From NCBI RefSeq assembly GCF_036898465.1, contig NZ_JARUMJ010000001.1, positions 8,990,001 through 9,054,000 on the forward strand: 64,000 nucleotides of DNA, given 5' to 3'. Under the pieces are notes generated by a model. The model was not told where the DNA came from, made no database searches, and was given only the letters and a program-made list of their open reading frames with translations. The position numbers and the translations under genes are program-made. Within the stretch, counting starts at the first letter, position 1. The number at the start of each line of letters is the position of its first letter. This document shows positions 17,540-29,142 of the stretch, one piece after another. The DNA comes from Streptomyces sp. B21-105. GTDB taxonomy: Bacteria; Actinomycetota; Actinomycetes; Streptomycetales; Streptomycetaceae.

Positions 17540-17818
17540 TCAGTTAAGCGGAACCCCATGCCGGAGGCCCTGGGTGATGGTCGAGGAGAAGGCGTCCATT
17601 ATGGCCGCGAGCGTGGAGCCCTGCTTGGCCATCCGGATCAGCATTTCGGCAGGGGCCCCGTCCTCGGTGCATGCGACGGTCAGGTACCCCTTGCCCTCGC
17701 CGACACTGAACGACCGGGTCGTCGACTGCATGCGCCGCAGAGGATGCTGCCGGGCCGGCTCGACAGCGTGCTCCCCGCTGCGCGTTCGCGTCGTGCTGCC
17801 ACCGAACCGTACGGCCAT
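17540..17818 (-). CDS. stand-alone domain like the class II ribonucleotide reductase C-terminus (TSCPD-like), possibly truncated
   Basis: A 92-residue protein. From residue 30 it resembles the C-terminal TSCPD region of vitamin-B12-dependent ribonucleotide reductase: TTRSFSVGEGKGYLT, then KQGSTLAAIMDAFSSTI and GLRHGVPL. The ATG has a plausible GGGGATC upstream, so the short form may be a natural separate protein. The last residue is next to the IS5 relic, however, so the 3' end may have been replaced. Neither radical chemistry nor substrate binding would be possible with this part alone. Confidence 0.5.
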   Translation of the reverse strand: MAVRFGGSTTRTRSGEHAVEPARQHPLRRMQSTTRSFSVGEGKGYLTVACTEDGAPAEMLIRMAKQGSTLAAIMDAFSSTITQGLRHGVPLN

Positions 17819-17952
17819 GGAATGATCCCCATCCTTGGTCGCGAATCTGGGCAGAGCGCAAACGAATACTCAAACTGTGGGTATCAAATCGATGATGACC
17901 ACAACATGTTGGGGCACGCCGAGCGAGCCCGCCTGAAGCCACGAGGGGCACA

Positions 17953-18881
17953 GTGACGACAACACCCCAACTGCACGGTGGTGTTGGGGTCTGTGAGCGC
18001 GTCGGTGAGCCGGTCTTCCGGCACGGTACCGTTGCCACGGGCTGTCTTCCGTGCTGCGGGACGCGAGCGCGTGACAGCAATGCACGTGCACGGGCTCGCC
18101 CCTGGCCCGAGGGCTGTTTCGACAGGAATCAAGTCCGGATCATCATCGAAAAGGACCAGGCTGTGCAGCACGTGTTGAATCTGTGGCGGCAACAGCTCGG
18201 AGAAGTACCCGAGTCGTTCTGGCAACGCACCGAGCTGAACGTGCTGATCCTTGCGGACACCGGACTCACCGTCCTCCCGGCCGAGATCGAGACGTTGTAC
18301 CGGCTGACCACCCTGGACCTCGGCCACAACAGCCTCACGTCCGTCCCGGACGAGCTCGGCGACTTGACCGGCCTCAGCGGCTGTCTCTACCTGCACGACA
18401 ACAACCTGTCCCAGCTCCCGGGCTCGCTGGGAAACCTGACGCGCTGCACTACCTCAACGTCGGCGAGAACGCTCTCGCCACCCTGCCCGAGGCCGTCGGC
18501 GGGATGGCCGACCTGATCGAGCTCCGGGCACAGCACAACCGGCTGGCCATGCTGCCCGACAGTATCGGCCGCCTCCGCAACCCCCGTGAACTCTGGTTGA
18601 GGGGCAACGGGCTGGAGAGCTTGCCGCCCTCTGCAGCCGACCTACGCGAACTACGCCACTTGGACCTGCGGGAGAACGCACTCGCCGAACTGCCGGGGAT
18701 GCTGGCGGGCCTGCCCCGACTACGCCAGCTGGACGTGCGAAGCAATCACCTCACCCGGCTGCCGGACTGGGTCGTCGCCATGCCCTCACTGGAAAAGCCG
18801 GATCTGCGCTGGAACCCATGCGGGCTCGCCCCGCAAATGGTGACCACGCTGGAGCGGCGGGGACGCATCGTCCTGACGTGA
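17953..18881 (+). pseudogene. leucine-rich-repeat protein, frameshifted
   Basis: At least eight leucine-rich repeats of about 23 residues (LDLGHNSLTSVPDELGDLT type) cover 18200-18840. They run in one frame to about 18442 and then continue in another. Restoring one C in the GCGCTGCAC run rejoins them as NLTRLHYLNVGENAL, so this is a single-base deletion or a sequence error. The GTG start at 17953 has GAGGGG upstream, but the first 60 residues show no similarity, so a start near 18163 is equally likely. LRR proteins mediate protein binding; no further role is evident. Confidence 0.7.
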
Positions 18882-19069
18882 CTGAGCGAGGAGAAGCTCA
18901 CTGCCGGGGCTGCCAGTCGTGCTGACGATCCAGGCGTGGTAGCAGTTCGAAACGGCGGAGCCAGACCAGACCAACTGGGACAGCTTCCGGCATGCACTCG
19001 CCCGCTACCAGATCAGCTGAGGCCACCCACATCCGCAGATCTCAACCGACCGAACCCGCGTCCGTCGCG

Positions 19070-21040
19070 TCAGCTCGGCCTGAGGACGATCGCCTGGCCG
19101 CCCGCGGGAGCCATCGCCACGTTCAGCGTGGTGGCCGAGGTGACCGTCCGGGTGCTGGCCACGACCGGCGTCTGGTAGGGGCTGGTGCCCGGGGTGCCGT
19201 CGGCGTAGACGGTCGCCGTGTATGTTCCGCTGCCCAGGAACGTCAGCGGGAGCGACAGGGTCCGGGACGTCTCGTTGGTCATCGCCCCGAGGTACCAGGT
19301 GTCGCCGTTGCGGCGGGCGACGGCGACGTACTGGCCGATCGATCCGGCGAGGGTGCGGCTCTGGTCCCAGGTGGTGGGGATGGCGTCGAACCATGGCAGC
19401 CCCGGCCAGTTGGACGTGTTCGCGTACTTGGACGGCGAGTCGTACCAGTAGAGGAAGTTCAGCGGCTGGTAGAAGACCGCCGCCATGGCCATCTGGTGGA
19501 CGTTGGTGGTCTGGTTTCGCGACTGGCCGTAGCAGATGGTGTAGTCGATCGGCCCGCCGATGTTGCGGGCGAACGGCAGGGTCACGTTGTGGCTCGCGGT
19601 CGGGAAGCGCTCGTTGCCGCGCACGCCCTCCATGGTGACCCAGTTCGGGTACGTCCGTTCGTAGCCGAACGGCCGCACGTTGTCGTGCATGTCGATCAGC
19701 AGGTTGTACTTGGCTGCCGTCCTGACCCAGTTCGTGATCTGGTTCGTCATCGCCTGGGTGCCGTCGTTGACGAATCCGAGCTTGACCCCTACGACGCCCC
19801 AGCTCTTGTAGAGGCTGAACAGATTGTCGGGGGTGTGGGCCGCTACGCGGTCGACGTAGAGGATGACGCCGATGCCCTTGCTCGTAGCGTAGGAGATCAC
19901 CGAGGGCAGGTCGATGTCCGCTATCGGCTTCGTCGCGTCGGTGCCTCTGACGTCGCCGTACCAGCCACCGTCGTACTCGATGAATTGCAGGCCACGAGCC
20001 ACGGCGAAGTCGACGCCCGCCATCCCGGCGGCGGTGCTCAGCTGTACACGGAAGGCCTTGCCGGGCTTGATCCACGAGGTGTCGGCCAACGCGGTCGCGG
20101 GGGCCAGGTTGAGCACCAGCTCCGCGTTGTCGACCAGTTCGGCGTGGTTGGAGCCGGTCACCACCGCCCGCCAGGGCGTGGCAAAGGGCGTGGTGACCGT
20201 CGAGGTCGTCTGGACCGTGTCCCCACCGCGACCGGTGTGCTCCATCAGATACGCGGCGAGGGTGCCCGGCTGCCCGGACACGGAGCGGAGCATCAGACGC
20301 GGGAAGTCGAGGCGGGAGGATTCGCAGATGCAGGCGATCACGCTGCCGTCGGCGTACCTGGCGGTCAGCGGCAGGTCGGTCAGCGGGCCGGTGTCCGTGG
20401 TCGAGGTACCCGTGGAGGGGATCGATCCGGGCACGACCGGGTTGTAGGGGTCCTCGTCACGGGCGCTGTAGACGAGAGTGCCGTCGGGGAAGGCGAACGT
20501 GGTCAGTTCGTCGGCGATGGTGGCGGTGCCCTTGCCGAGCAGCACGTACCGGAAGGCGACGCCAGTCGGGTAGGCGCGGATCTGGACGCTGAAGTTGATC
20601 AGCGAGGCGGTGTCCTGGAGGTTCCAGCGCATCTCCTGGTAGTGGTCGCGGACGGTCGCGTTGCGGCCGTACACCGGAGTCCAGGTGTTGTCGATGGTCC
20701 AGTGCTGATAGTTGGTGATCACGGTGCCGGCGGCGCCGAGCACCGTCCCGTCGCTCAGCTCGAGGCCGAGAGCCGAAGTGTCGACCAACCTCACGCCTCT
20801 TCGCTTCGCCGACCAACTGAGCGCGCCCGAAGTGAGCGCCATCGTGATGGTGGTGCTGCCGTCGGGGGCCGTCGCGGTGACCGAGGCGTCGGCCGCCGCG
20901 GCCGTTCCGGCGGCGCCGGCACCCAGCGCCGCGGCTCCCATGGTGACGGCTGCTCCCTTGAGGAGTCGACGCCGCGAGAGCCGTCCCGGGGCACTGGCCG
21001 ACGGCTGTTCAGGTATGGCGTGGCTCGCTGAATCTGTCAT
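19070..21040 (-). CDS. Tat-exported GH97 glycoside hydrolase
   Basis: A 656-residue secreted alpha-glycosidase of family GH97 (alpha-glucosidase or alpha-galactosidase). The signal carries the twin-arginine motif SRRRLLKG with an Ala-rich core. An N-terminal beta-sandwich (40-300) precedes the barrel with FIEYDGGWYG, the NLLIDMHDN segment and TMEGVRGNE, all characteristic of GH97. A C-terminal beta domain ends with IVLRPS. ATG 21040 was chosen over 21082 because the Tat signal follows it. It faces the same way as the ROK regulator and lies beside the sugar ABC operon, so it likely contributes to the same glycan pathway. Confidence 0.85.
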   Translation of the reverse strand: MTDSASHAIPEQPSASAPGRLSRRRLLKGAAVTMGAAALGAGAAGTAAAADASVTATAPDGSTTITMALTSGALSWSAKRRGVRLVDTSALGLELSDGTVLGAAGTVITNYQHWTIDNTWTPVYGRNATVRDHYQEMRWNLQDTASLINFSVQIRAYPTGVAFRYVLLGKGTATIADELTTFAFPDGTLVYSARDEDPYNPVVPGSIPSTGTSTTDTGPLTDLPLTARYADGSVIACICESSRLDFPRLMLRSVSGQPGTLAAYLMEHTGRGGDTVQTTSTVTTPFATPWRAVVTGSNHAELVDNAELVLNLAPATALADTSWIKPGKAFRVQLSTAAGMAGVDFAVARGLQFIEYDGGWYGDVRGTDATKPIADIDLPSVISYATSKGIGVILYVDRVAAHTPDNLFSLYKSWGVVGVKLGFVNDGTQAMTNQITNWVRTAAKYNLLIDMHDNVRPFGYERTYPNWVTMEGVRGNERFPTASHNVTLPFARNIGGPIDYTICYGQSRNQTTNVHQMAMAAVFYQPLNFLYWYDSPSKYANTSNWPGLPWFDAIPTTWDQSRTLAGSIGQYVAVARRNGDTWYLGAMTNETSRTLSLPLTFLGSGTYTATVYADGTPGTSPYQTPVVASTRTVTSATTLNVAMAPAGGQAIVLRPS

Positions 21041-21174
21041 GACTCGTGCACCTCTCCGTTGCATGCATTTCCATGTGAACACAGACGAACAAGGTCAAAC
21101 GTTCCTGGGCGCAGGCGCAGTTGGGCCCGCGCGGACGTTCCGTCCTCAAGCTGAAGCCGCTCACCGCAGGAAGG

Positions 21175-22407
21175 TCAGGACAGGAACCCTTCCAGGACGA
21201 GGGTTGCCGCGCCGAGGCTGACCGGGTTGCGGTCGATGGGGCAGAGACTGATCTCGGTGCCTTCCCAGGGTTCGGCGAGGGCGTAGCGGGAGGCGGTGTC
21301 GCGTACGTGCGGCAGCACGGCGCCGCCCAGACTGTCGGCGACCCAGCCGGTGAGCACGATGATCTGCGGGTTGCACAGGTTGATCAGGTTGGCGATGGCG
21401 ATGCCGAGGTAGCGGCCGGTCGTGGCGATCACCCGCTGTGCGGCGGGGTCGCCGGCCGCGTGGGCGGTGGCCAGGGCGTGGATGGTCGCCGTCTGGTCGT
21501 CGGGGTGCAGGAGCGGACTGTCAGGGTCGGTCTCCGCGAGGTGCTGCATGATGCCGGGTGCGCCCACGTAGGTCTCCACGCAACCGACACATCCCCGGCG
21601 GCACTCGCGGCCGTCGATGACGAGGTTCGTGTGGCCCCATTCGCCGGCCGTGTTCGTGGCCCCGCGGTAGAGCGCCCCCTGGACCGCCAGGCCCGCGCCG
21701 ACGCCGGTTCCAAGGGTCAGGACGGCGACGTTGTCGTGGCCGCGGGCGGCGCCGAACCACAGTTCGGCAACGGTGCTCGCACGCAGCGGGTTGTCGAGGA
21801 GGACCGGCACATCAGGGACCCGATCGGTGAGCAGGGCCTGCAGCGGTACGTCTTTCCAGTTCCAGTTCGGGGCGAAGACGGAGGCCGTGCCGTCCGGCCG
21901 TACCTGGCCGGGGATGCTGACGCCGATCCCGAGAATCCTGCCGCGCTCCACCTGGGCCTGCGCGATCGCGTCGTCGATGCCGCGGACGATTCGGTCCACG
22001 ACGTAGTCCGGCGAGTTGGCGTGCGGGTGCAGTTCGTACTCGGCTCTGGCCAGAACCCGCAGAGCGGGGTCGAAGACCTCGACGTGGACGTAGGTCTCGG
22101 CGATGTCGACGCCGATGAGCCGGGGGCCCTCAATGCCGGGCGCGAGAAGGTTTCGCGGGCGTCCGCCCCCCGAAGCCTGCTGCCCTATCTCGGCCAGAAG
22201 CCCCAACTCGTGCAGCTCGTTGACGATGTCGGAGGCGGTGGCCACCGACAGGCCCGTGGCCGAGGCGATGTCGCGCCTGACGACGGGCGCCGAGGCGATG
22301 AGATGCCGCATCACCGCGAAACGGTTGGTCCGGCGTATGTCCTGGTACGTCCGCTTCAACGACGCTGTCCTGTGCTCGATGGGGCTGGGGCACCTGATCG
22401 TAACCAC
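21175..22407 (-). CDS. ROK-family transcriptional repressor
   Basis: A 410-residue sugar-responsive regulator. The N-terminal winged helix (VVRRDIASATGLSVATASDI) is followed by a ROK sugar-kinase-like fold: LIGVDIAETYVHV, GIGVSIPGQV, LTLGTGVGAGL, and the zinc site ECRRGCVGC near residue 270. ROK repressors release DNA when a sugar binds. It is transcribed away from the ABC/GH operon that starts at 22676, and the promoter at 22454-22482 lies between, so it probably represses that operon. The start is not certain; a TTG near 22360 is also possible. Confidence 0.85.
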   Translation of the reverse strand: MVTIRCPSPIEHRTASLKRTYQDIRRTNRFAVMRHLIASAPVVRRDIASATGLSVATASDIVNELHELGLLAEIGQQASGGGRPRNLLAPGIEGPRLIGVDIAETYVHVEVFDPALRVLARAEYELHPHANSPDYVVDRIVRGIDDAIAQAQVERGRILGIGVSIPGQVRPDGTASVFAPNWNWKDVPLQALLTDRVPDVPVLLDNPLRASTVAELWFGAARGHDNVAVLTLGTGVGAGLAVQGALYRGATNTAGEWGHTNLVIDGRECRRGCVGCVETYVGAPGIMQHLAETDPDSPLLHPDDQTATIHALATAHAAGDPAAQRVIATTGRYLGIAIANLINLCNPQIIVLTGWVADSLGGAVLPHVRDTASRYALAEPWEGTEISLCPIDRNPVSLGAATLVLEGFLS

Positions 22408-22453
22408 GGGGGTACGTCGTTGGAACTGTCGTGCACAGACTTTTTCTGGCTTG

Positions 22454-22482
22454 TTGACGAAGGGGTGTAGCGCGCATAACCT
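22454..22482 (+). promoter_or_regulatory. sigma-70-type promoter for the sugar ABC operon
   Basis: TTGACG (22454-22459) and TAACCT (22477-22482) are spaced by 17 bases, about 190 bp before the solute-binding-protein start. Motif match only. Confidence 0.45.
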
Positions 22483-22675
22483 GCGTCTCGCTCCGCTCGC
22501 TGCAACCCCGTCAGCGGCAGGAATTCCCCCCTCCGATTGCGCGCCCCTCCACCCTGCGGGTTCGCGTCGCGCTCATACCGGCCGCACTCCGCGGCCGTCC
22601 ACAGCGTCATCACCCGCTGGTGCGGTCTCTTCCTCAAGGCCCGGCCCACACCCGTTCTTCACAGCAGAGGTGCCC

Positions 22676-23947
22676 ATGTCCCCTGAGCAGAACCCCAATA
22701 CATCGTTCAGCCGCAGATCCTTCCTGCGCGCCTCCGGCACCGTGACGGCGGCGGGATTCCTCGCCGCGTGCGGCGGGAACACCGGTCGCGGCGGCTCCAC
22801 CGGCGGTAAGGCGGCGATCAGCCAGTGGTACCACCAGTACGGCGAGGCGGGCACCCAACAGGCGGCGCTGCGGTACGCGAAGGCGTACACCAAGGCCGAC
22901 GTGTCGGTGCAGTGGATCCCCGGTGACTACGCCTCCAAGCTCTCCAGCGGCCTGGTCTCCAGCAGCGGCCCCGACGTCTTCGAGTTCCACCCCGACGTCC
23001 AGATGGCCAAGTCCGGGCAGATCGTGCCGCTGGACGACATCATCGCGGAGGTGAAGTCCGACTTCACGGAGAAGGATCTGGCCGCCAACTCGGTTGACGG
23101 CAAGGTCTACGGCATCCGCATGATCGACGACCCGCAGTTCCTGTACTACCGCAAGAGCCTGCTGGAGAAGGCGGGCGTCCAGCCCCCGACCACCTTCGAC
23201 GAGCTGATAGACGTCTCCCGCAAGCTCGACAAGGACGGGGTCAAGGGCCTGTACCTCGGCCTGAAGGGCGGCAGCGACATCCTGGCCAGTCCCCTGGTCT
23301 GGGCCACCGGCAGTGAACTGCTGACCGCCGACCACAAGGTCGCCTTCGACACCCCGGCGACTGTCGAGGGTCTGAAGAAGATGCGCGAGCTCTACACCAG
23401 CAAGACGCTGCTGCTCGGCGCACCCACCGACTGGTGGGACCCGTCGGCGTTCATCCAGGGCCTGACGGCGATGCAGTGGTGCGGCTTGTGGGCGATGCCC
23501 GGCATCCAGAAGGCACTGGGCGACGACTTCGGCATCGTCCCCCTGCCCGGCATCGGCAGCGCCGGCCGCCCGGTGGTCTACAACGGCGGCTGGTCCACCT
23601 ACGTGAGCGCCAAGGCCAAGGACGTCGACGCGGCCAAGGCGTTCGTGAAGTGGCTGTGGATCGAGCAGACGAAGCTCCAGGAGGACTGGTGCACCTCCTA
23701 CGGCTTCCACATCCCCCCGCGCAAAAGCCTGGCGGCGAAGGCCACCAAGCTGCAGAGCGGCACCGCCGCCGAGGCGGTGAGGCTCTTCGAGACCAACGGG
23801 CACTACGACGACCCTTACTGGACCCAGGGCATGATCACGATTTCCCAGGACATGGTGAACAACGCCGTGGTCAGCGGAAAGAACCCCGAGTCCGAGGTGG
23901 CCAAGGCCCGCACCCGGGTCGAGGCCGAACTCAAGAAGATCGCCTGA
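22676..23947 (+). CDS. ABC transporter sugar-binding lipoprotein
   Basis: A 423-residue extracellular solute-binding protein. A twin-arginine-type signal (SRRSFLRASG) leads into the lipobox FLAACGG, so the mature protein would be anchored through Cys. The body is a family-1 carbohydrate-binding fold (GPDVFEFHPDVQMA, VYGIRMIDDPQFLYYRK, FGIVPLPGIG). Start ATG 22676 follows AGAGG. The two permease genes follow within 20 bp. No ATPase is encoded, as in many Streptomyces sugar importers that share the MsiK ATPase. The ligand is probably an oligosaccharide released by the neighbouring hydrolases. Confidence 0.9.
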   Translation: MSPEQNPNTSFSRRSFLRASGTVTAAGFLAACGGNTGRGGSTGGKAAISQWYHQYGEAGTQQAALRYAKAYTKADVSVQWIPGDYASKLSSGLVSSSGPDVFEFHPDVQMAKSGQIVPLDDIIAEVKSDFTEKDLAANSVDGKVYGIRMIDDPQFLYYRKSLLEKAGVQPPTTFDELIDVSRKLDKDGVKGLYLGLKGGSDILASPLVWATGSELLTADHKVAFDTPATVEGLKKMRELYTSKTLLLGAPTDWWDPSAFIQGLTAMQWCGLWAMPGIQKALGDDFGIVPLPGIGSAGRPVVYNGGWSTYVSAKAKDVDAAKAFVKWLWIEQTKLQEDWCTSYGFHIPPRKSLAAKATKLQSGTAAEAVRLFETNGHYDDPYWTQGMITISQDMVNNAVVSGKNPESEVAKARTRVEAELKKIA

Positions 23948-23962
23948 GGGGCCCTGACAAGC

Positions 23963-24931
23963 ATGACAACCACCACCACCGGGGGCGCCCGTACGGGCGC
24001 CCCGGCGCCACCCGGCCCCGCGGCGAAGGTGAGACGTGACAGGCACGGGAAGCGAGGCAGCACCCGCACCTTCTGGCTCTTCGCGGGCCCCTTCCTGGCC
24101 GGTCTCCTGCTGTTCGTCTACGTACCGGTCGGCTGGAGCTTCTACCTGAGCCTCTTCCAGGCCCAGAACACGGTCACCCCGACGAAGTTCGTCGGCCTGG
24201 ACAACTACGCGGACATCCTCACCGAAGGGCCGTTCACCGACAGCCTGTGGACCTTCACGCTCTTCGCGCTGATCGTCGTCCCTCTCACCTACGTCCTGGC
24301 TCTGGCGCTCGCGCTGCTCGTCCACCGCATCCGCGTCGCCCGCGCCTTCTTCCGTTCGGTGTTCTTCATACCCACCGCGTGCTCCTACGTCGTGGCATCC
24401 ATGGTGTGGAAGCTGTCGATCTTCAACGGTGTGCGCTTCGGTCTCGCCAACACCGTCCTGGGCTGGTTCGGGATCGAACCCATCGCCTGGATCGGCACCG
24501 TCTCCCCGCCCTGGTACTGGATGGTGCTGGTCACGGTACGGCTCTGGCTGCAGCTGGGCTTCTACATGATCCTCTTCCTGGCCGCCCTCCAGCAGATCCC
24601 CAAGGAACTGTACGAAGCGGCCTGGACGGACGGCGCACGGCCCGGCTGGCAGACCTTCCGGCACATCACCCTGCCGCAGCTGCGCACCACCTCGGTCGCC
24701 GTGGTGCTCCTCCTGTTGATCGCGGCCTACCAGGCGTTCGACGAGTTCTACAACCTGTTGCCCAACACTCCTTACGCACGGCCGCCGTTGGTCTACCTCT
24801 ACTACACGGCTCTCGGGCAGGGGCAGGACTTCGGCCACGGCAGCGCCGGGGCGCTGGTGCTGTCGGCACTCATCACGATGGTGACGCTGCTGCAGGGCAG
24901 GATCTTCGGCTTCGGAAAGGCGGACAGCTGA
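23963..24931 (+). CDS. sugar ABC transporter permease, first subunit
   Basis: A 322-residue inner-membrane permease of the MalF type. It has six predicted helices (first FWLFAGPFLAGLLLFVYVPV) and the EAA loop contacting the ATPase (EAAWTDGARPGWQTFRHITL). It starts 15 bp after the binding protein and its stop overlaps the next start (TGATG). Confidence 0.9.
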   Translation: MTTTTTGGARTGAPAPPGPAAKVRRDRHGKRGSTRTFWLFAGPFLAGLLLFVYVPVGWSFYLSLFQAQNTVTPTKFVGLDNYADILTEGPFTDSLWTFTLFALIVVPLTYVLALALALLVHRIRVARAFFRSVFFIPTACSYVVASMVWKLSIFNGVRFGLANTVLGWFGIEPIAWIGTVSPPWYWMVLVTVRLWLQLGFYMILFLAALQQIPKELYEAAWTDGARPGWQTFRHITLPQLRTTSVAVVLLLLIAAYQAFDEFYNLLPNTPYARPPLVYLYYTALGQGQDFGHGSAGALVLSALITMVTLLQGRIFGFGKADS

Positions 24932-25821
24932 TGGCCACCTCCTCCACCACCCCTGTCCGCGGCCGTCCACGCGCAGTCAGGCGTCCACGCGCAGTGAGCG
25001 GACGGGCCGGCAGCTTCGCCCTCTACACCGTCGCCGTCGTCGCGGCGCTGTTGTTCCTGGTCCCGTTCTATCTGCTGATCCGCAACAGCCTGGCCACCGA
25101 CGCCGACCTCACCGGGGTGCACTGGAAGTTCTTCCCCACCGAGCTGCACTGGGAGAACATCCCCGAGCTGTTCAACGACCCCGCGGTTCCCATGGCGCAC
25201 AGCATGTGGAACTCCCTCGTCGTCGGGGTGCTCGGCACCGCCGGGCAGTTGCTGGTGTGCTCCCTGGCCGGCTACGCGCTCGCCCGCGTCCCGTACCGGC
25301 ACGCCAACAAGATCTTCTACGCGGTGCTGGCCACCCTCATGATCCCCAGCGCGGTCACCTTCGTGCCCAGCTTCGTCCTCGTGTCGTCACTGGGCTGGGT
25401 CTCCTCCCTGCAGGGTCTGATCGTGCCCGGCCTGTTCAGCGGCTTCACCGCCTTCCTCTTCCGGCAGTACTTCCTCGGCTTCCCCAAGGAACTGGAGGAG
25501 GCCGCCCGGATCGACGGGCTCGGCAGCTGGGGCACGTACTGGCGGATCGTCGTCCCCAACTCCACCGGCTTCTTCTCGGCGATCGCGGTGATCACCTTCA
25601 TCACCAACTGGAACGCCTTCCTGTGGCCCCTGGTCATCGGCCAGGACCAGTCCAGCTGGACGGTGCAGGTGGCCCTGTCGACCTTCACCACCGCGCAGAC
25701 CGTCAACATCCACGAGCTGTTCCTCGCCGCCACCGTGTCGATCCTGCCGCTGGTGCTCGTCTTCCTCTTCCTGCAGCGATACCTGGTCGAAGGCGTCGCC
25801 CACACCGGCATCAAGGGCTGA
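24931..25821 (+). CDS. sugar ABC transporter permease, second subunit
   Basis: A 296-residue MalG-type permease with six helices and the EAA motif EEAARIDGLGSWGTYWRIVV. The ATG shares one base with the stop of the first permease, which implies translational coupling. With the binding protein it forms an importer that must borrow an ATPase encoded elsewhere. The arabinofuranosidase gene starts 64 bp later in the same direction. Confidence 0.9.
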   Translation: MATSSTTPVRGRPRAVRRPRAVSGRAGSFALYTVAVVAALLFLVPFYLLIRNSLATDADLTGVHWKFFPTELHWENIPELFNDPAVPMAHSMWNSLVVGVLGTAGQLLVCSLAGYALARVPYRHANKIFYAVLATLMIPSAVTFVPSFVLVSSLGWVSSLQGLIVPGLFSGFTAFLFRQYFLGFPKELEEAARIDGLGSWGTYWRIVVPNSTGFFSAIAVITFITNWNAFLWPLVIGQDQSSWTVQVALSTFTTAQTVNIHELFLAATVSILPLVLVFLFLQRYLVEGVAHTGIKG

Positions 25822-25885
25822 CCGCAGAGCACCCCGGCAACGTACAGAACGCCACTCTTCGCACCGATCCATCCCGGAGTGATCC

Positions 25886-27421
25886 ATGCCCAACCCCGCC
25901 AGCCGTCCGCCGCTCGCAGGGGCCGTACATCTGGACCCCGACTTCACCATCGGCGAGGTGAATCCGCGGCTGTTCGGATCCTTCGTCGAGCACCTCGGCC
26001 GCTGCGTCTACACCGGCGTCTTCGAACCGGGCCACCCCAGCGCCGACGAGGACGGCCTGCGCACCGACGTCCTGGCCCTGATCCGGGAACTGGGCGTCAC
26101 CATGGTCCGCTACCCCGGCGGCAACTTCGTCTCCGGCTACCGCTGGGAAGACGGAGTCGGGCCGGTGGAGCAGCGGCCCCGCCGGCTCGACGGCGCCTGG
26201 CGGACCGTCGAGACGAACCGGTTCGGGCTGAACGAGTTCATGCGCTTCGCGGCCAAGGCCGACGTCGAGCCCATGCAGGCCGTCAACCTCGGCACCCGCG
26301 GCCTGCAGGAGGCACTCGACCTGCTGGAGTACACCAACCACCCCGCCGGCACGGCCTTCTCCGAGCTGCGCCGCTCGCACGGCGTCGACAAGCCGCACGG
26401 CATCCGGCTGTGGTGCCTGGGCAACGAGATGGACGGCCCCTGGCAACTCGGTCACAAGAGCGCCGACGAATACGGCCGCCTGGCCGCCGTCACCGCCAAG
26501 GCCATGCGCGACGTCGACCCCGGCCTGGAACTGGTCGCCTGCGGAAGCTCCAACCGCGCCATGCCGACCTTCGGCGCCTGGGAGGCCACGGTCCTGGAGC
26601 ACACCTACGACCTCGTCGACTTCATCTCCTGCCACGCCTACTACGAGGAGAGCGACGGCGACATCGACAGCTTCCTCGCCTCGGCCGCCGACATGGAGGC
26701 CTTCATCGACGGGGTGGTCGCCACCGCCGACCACATCAGGGCCAAGCGCCACTCCGACAAGCGGATCAACCTCTCCTTCGACGAGTGGAACGTCTGGTAC
26801 CAGAGCCGGCCGGTCAACAACACCGACACCCCGGACTGGAGCGTGGCCCCGCGCCAGCTCGAGGACGTCTACAACATCACCGACGCCGTCGTGGTCGGCA
26901 GCCTGCTGATCACCCTGCTGCGCCACTGCGACCGCGTCACCGCGGCCTGCCTCGCCCAGCTGGTGAACGTCATCGCCCCCATCATGACCGAGCCCGGCGG
27001 CCCGGCCTGGCGGCAGACCATCTTCTACCCCTTCGCCGACGCGGCCCGCCGCGGCCGGGGCCAGGTGCTCCGGCTCGCCCTGGACAGCCCCGTCCACGAC
27101 ACCGCCCGCTACGGCGAGGTGCCCCTGCTGCACGCGACCGCCGTCCGGCAGGAGGACGGGACGCTCACCGTCTTCGCCGTCAACCGGGACACCACGAGGC
27201 CGCTCGAACTCACCGCCGACCTGCGGGCGTTCAGCCCGGCGGCCGGGCAGGTGACGCACACCGCCCTGGCCGACCCCGACCGCCACGCGGCCAACACGCT
27301 CCAGCACCAGGACCGCGTGACGCCGAAGCCGGTGACCGGCACCGTCACGGACGGCGGACGGCTGAGCGCCCTTCTGCCACCGATGTCCTGGAACACCATC
27401 ACCATCCCGCTCGCCCCCTGA
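25886..27421 (+). CDS. GH51 alpha-L-arabinofuranosidase, cytoplasmic
   Basis: A 511-residue retaining exo-enzyme that removes terminal alpha-L-arabinofuranose. No signal peptide is present, so it acts on imported oligosaccharides. The catalytic acid/base is Glu181 (CLGNEMDGPWQ) and the nucleophile Glu300 (FDEWNVWY), both in the usual GH51 positions. The C-terminal beta domain ends in SWNTITI. Length and motifs are full. It is in the same operon direction as the importer, consistent with intracellular debranching of arabinose-containing glycans. Confidence 0.93.
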   Translation: MPNPASRPPLAGAVHLDPDFTIGEVNPRLFGSFVEHLGRCVYTGVFEPGHPSADEDGLRTDVLALIRELGVTMVRYPGGNFVSGYRWEDGVGPVEQRPRRLDGAWRTVETNRFGLNEFMRFAAKADVEPMQAVNLGTRGLQEALDLLEYTNHPAGTAFSELRRSHGVDKPHGIRLWCLGNEMDGPWQLGHKSADEYGRLAAVTAKAMRDVDPGLELVACGSSNRAMPTFGAWEATVLEHTYDLVDFISCHAYYEESDGDIDSFLASAADMEAFIDGVVATADHIRAKRHSDKRINLSFDEWNVWYQSRPVNNTDTPDWSVAPRQLEDVYNITDAVVVGSLLITLLRHCDRVTAACLAQLVNVIAPIMTEPGGPAWRQTIFYPFADAARRGRGQVLRLALDSPVHDTARYGEVPLLHATAVRQEDGTLTVFAVNRDTTRPLELTADLRAFSPAAGQVTHTALADPDRHAANTLQHQDRVTPKPVTGTVTDGGRLSALLPPMSWNTITIPLAP

Positions 27422-28999
<1,578 letters not shown>

Positions 29000-29142
29000 C
29001 CCGCGTGCCCCGGCGGCCATGCCACCGAGGCTCGCGGGGCTCCACTGCGCCTCGCCGTTCCCCACGCGACTCGTTCCTGTTCGGCCCGGACGCTGAGCCG
29101 CAGTGTCTGTGCTTGTCCCGCGGACACACAAGGAGAATCTCC

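Noticed and set aside
22634..24970. Minus-strand open frame of 778 codons
   Set aside because: It is antisense to the sugar-binding protein and permease genes, which have strong domain matches; its translation has no recognisable motif.
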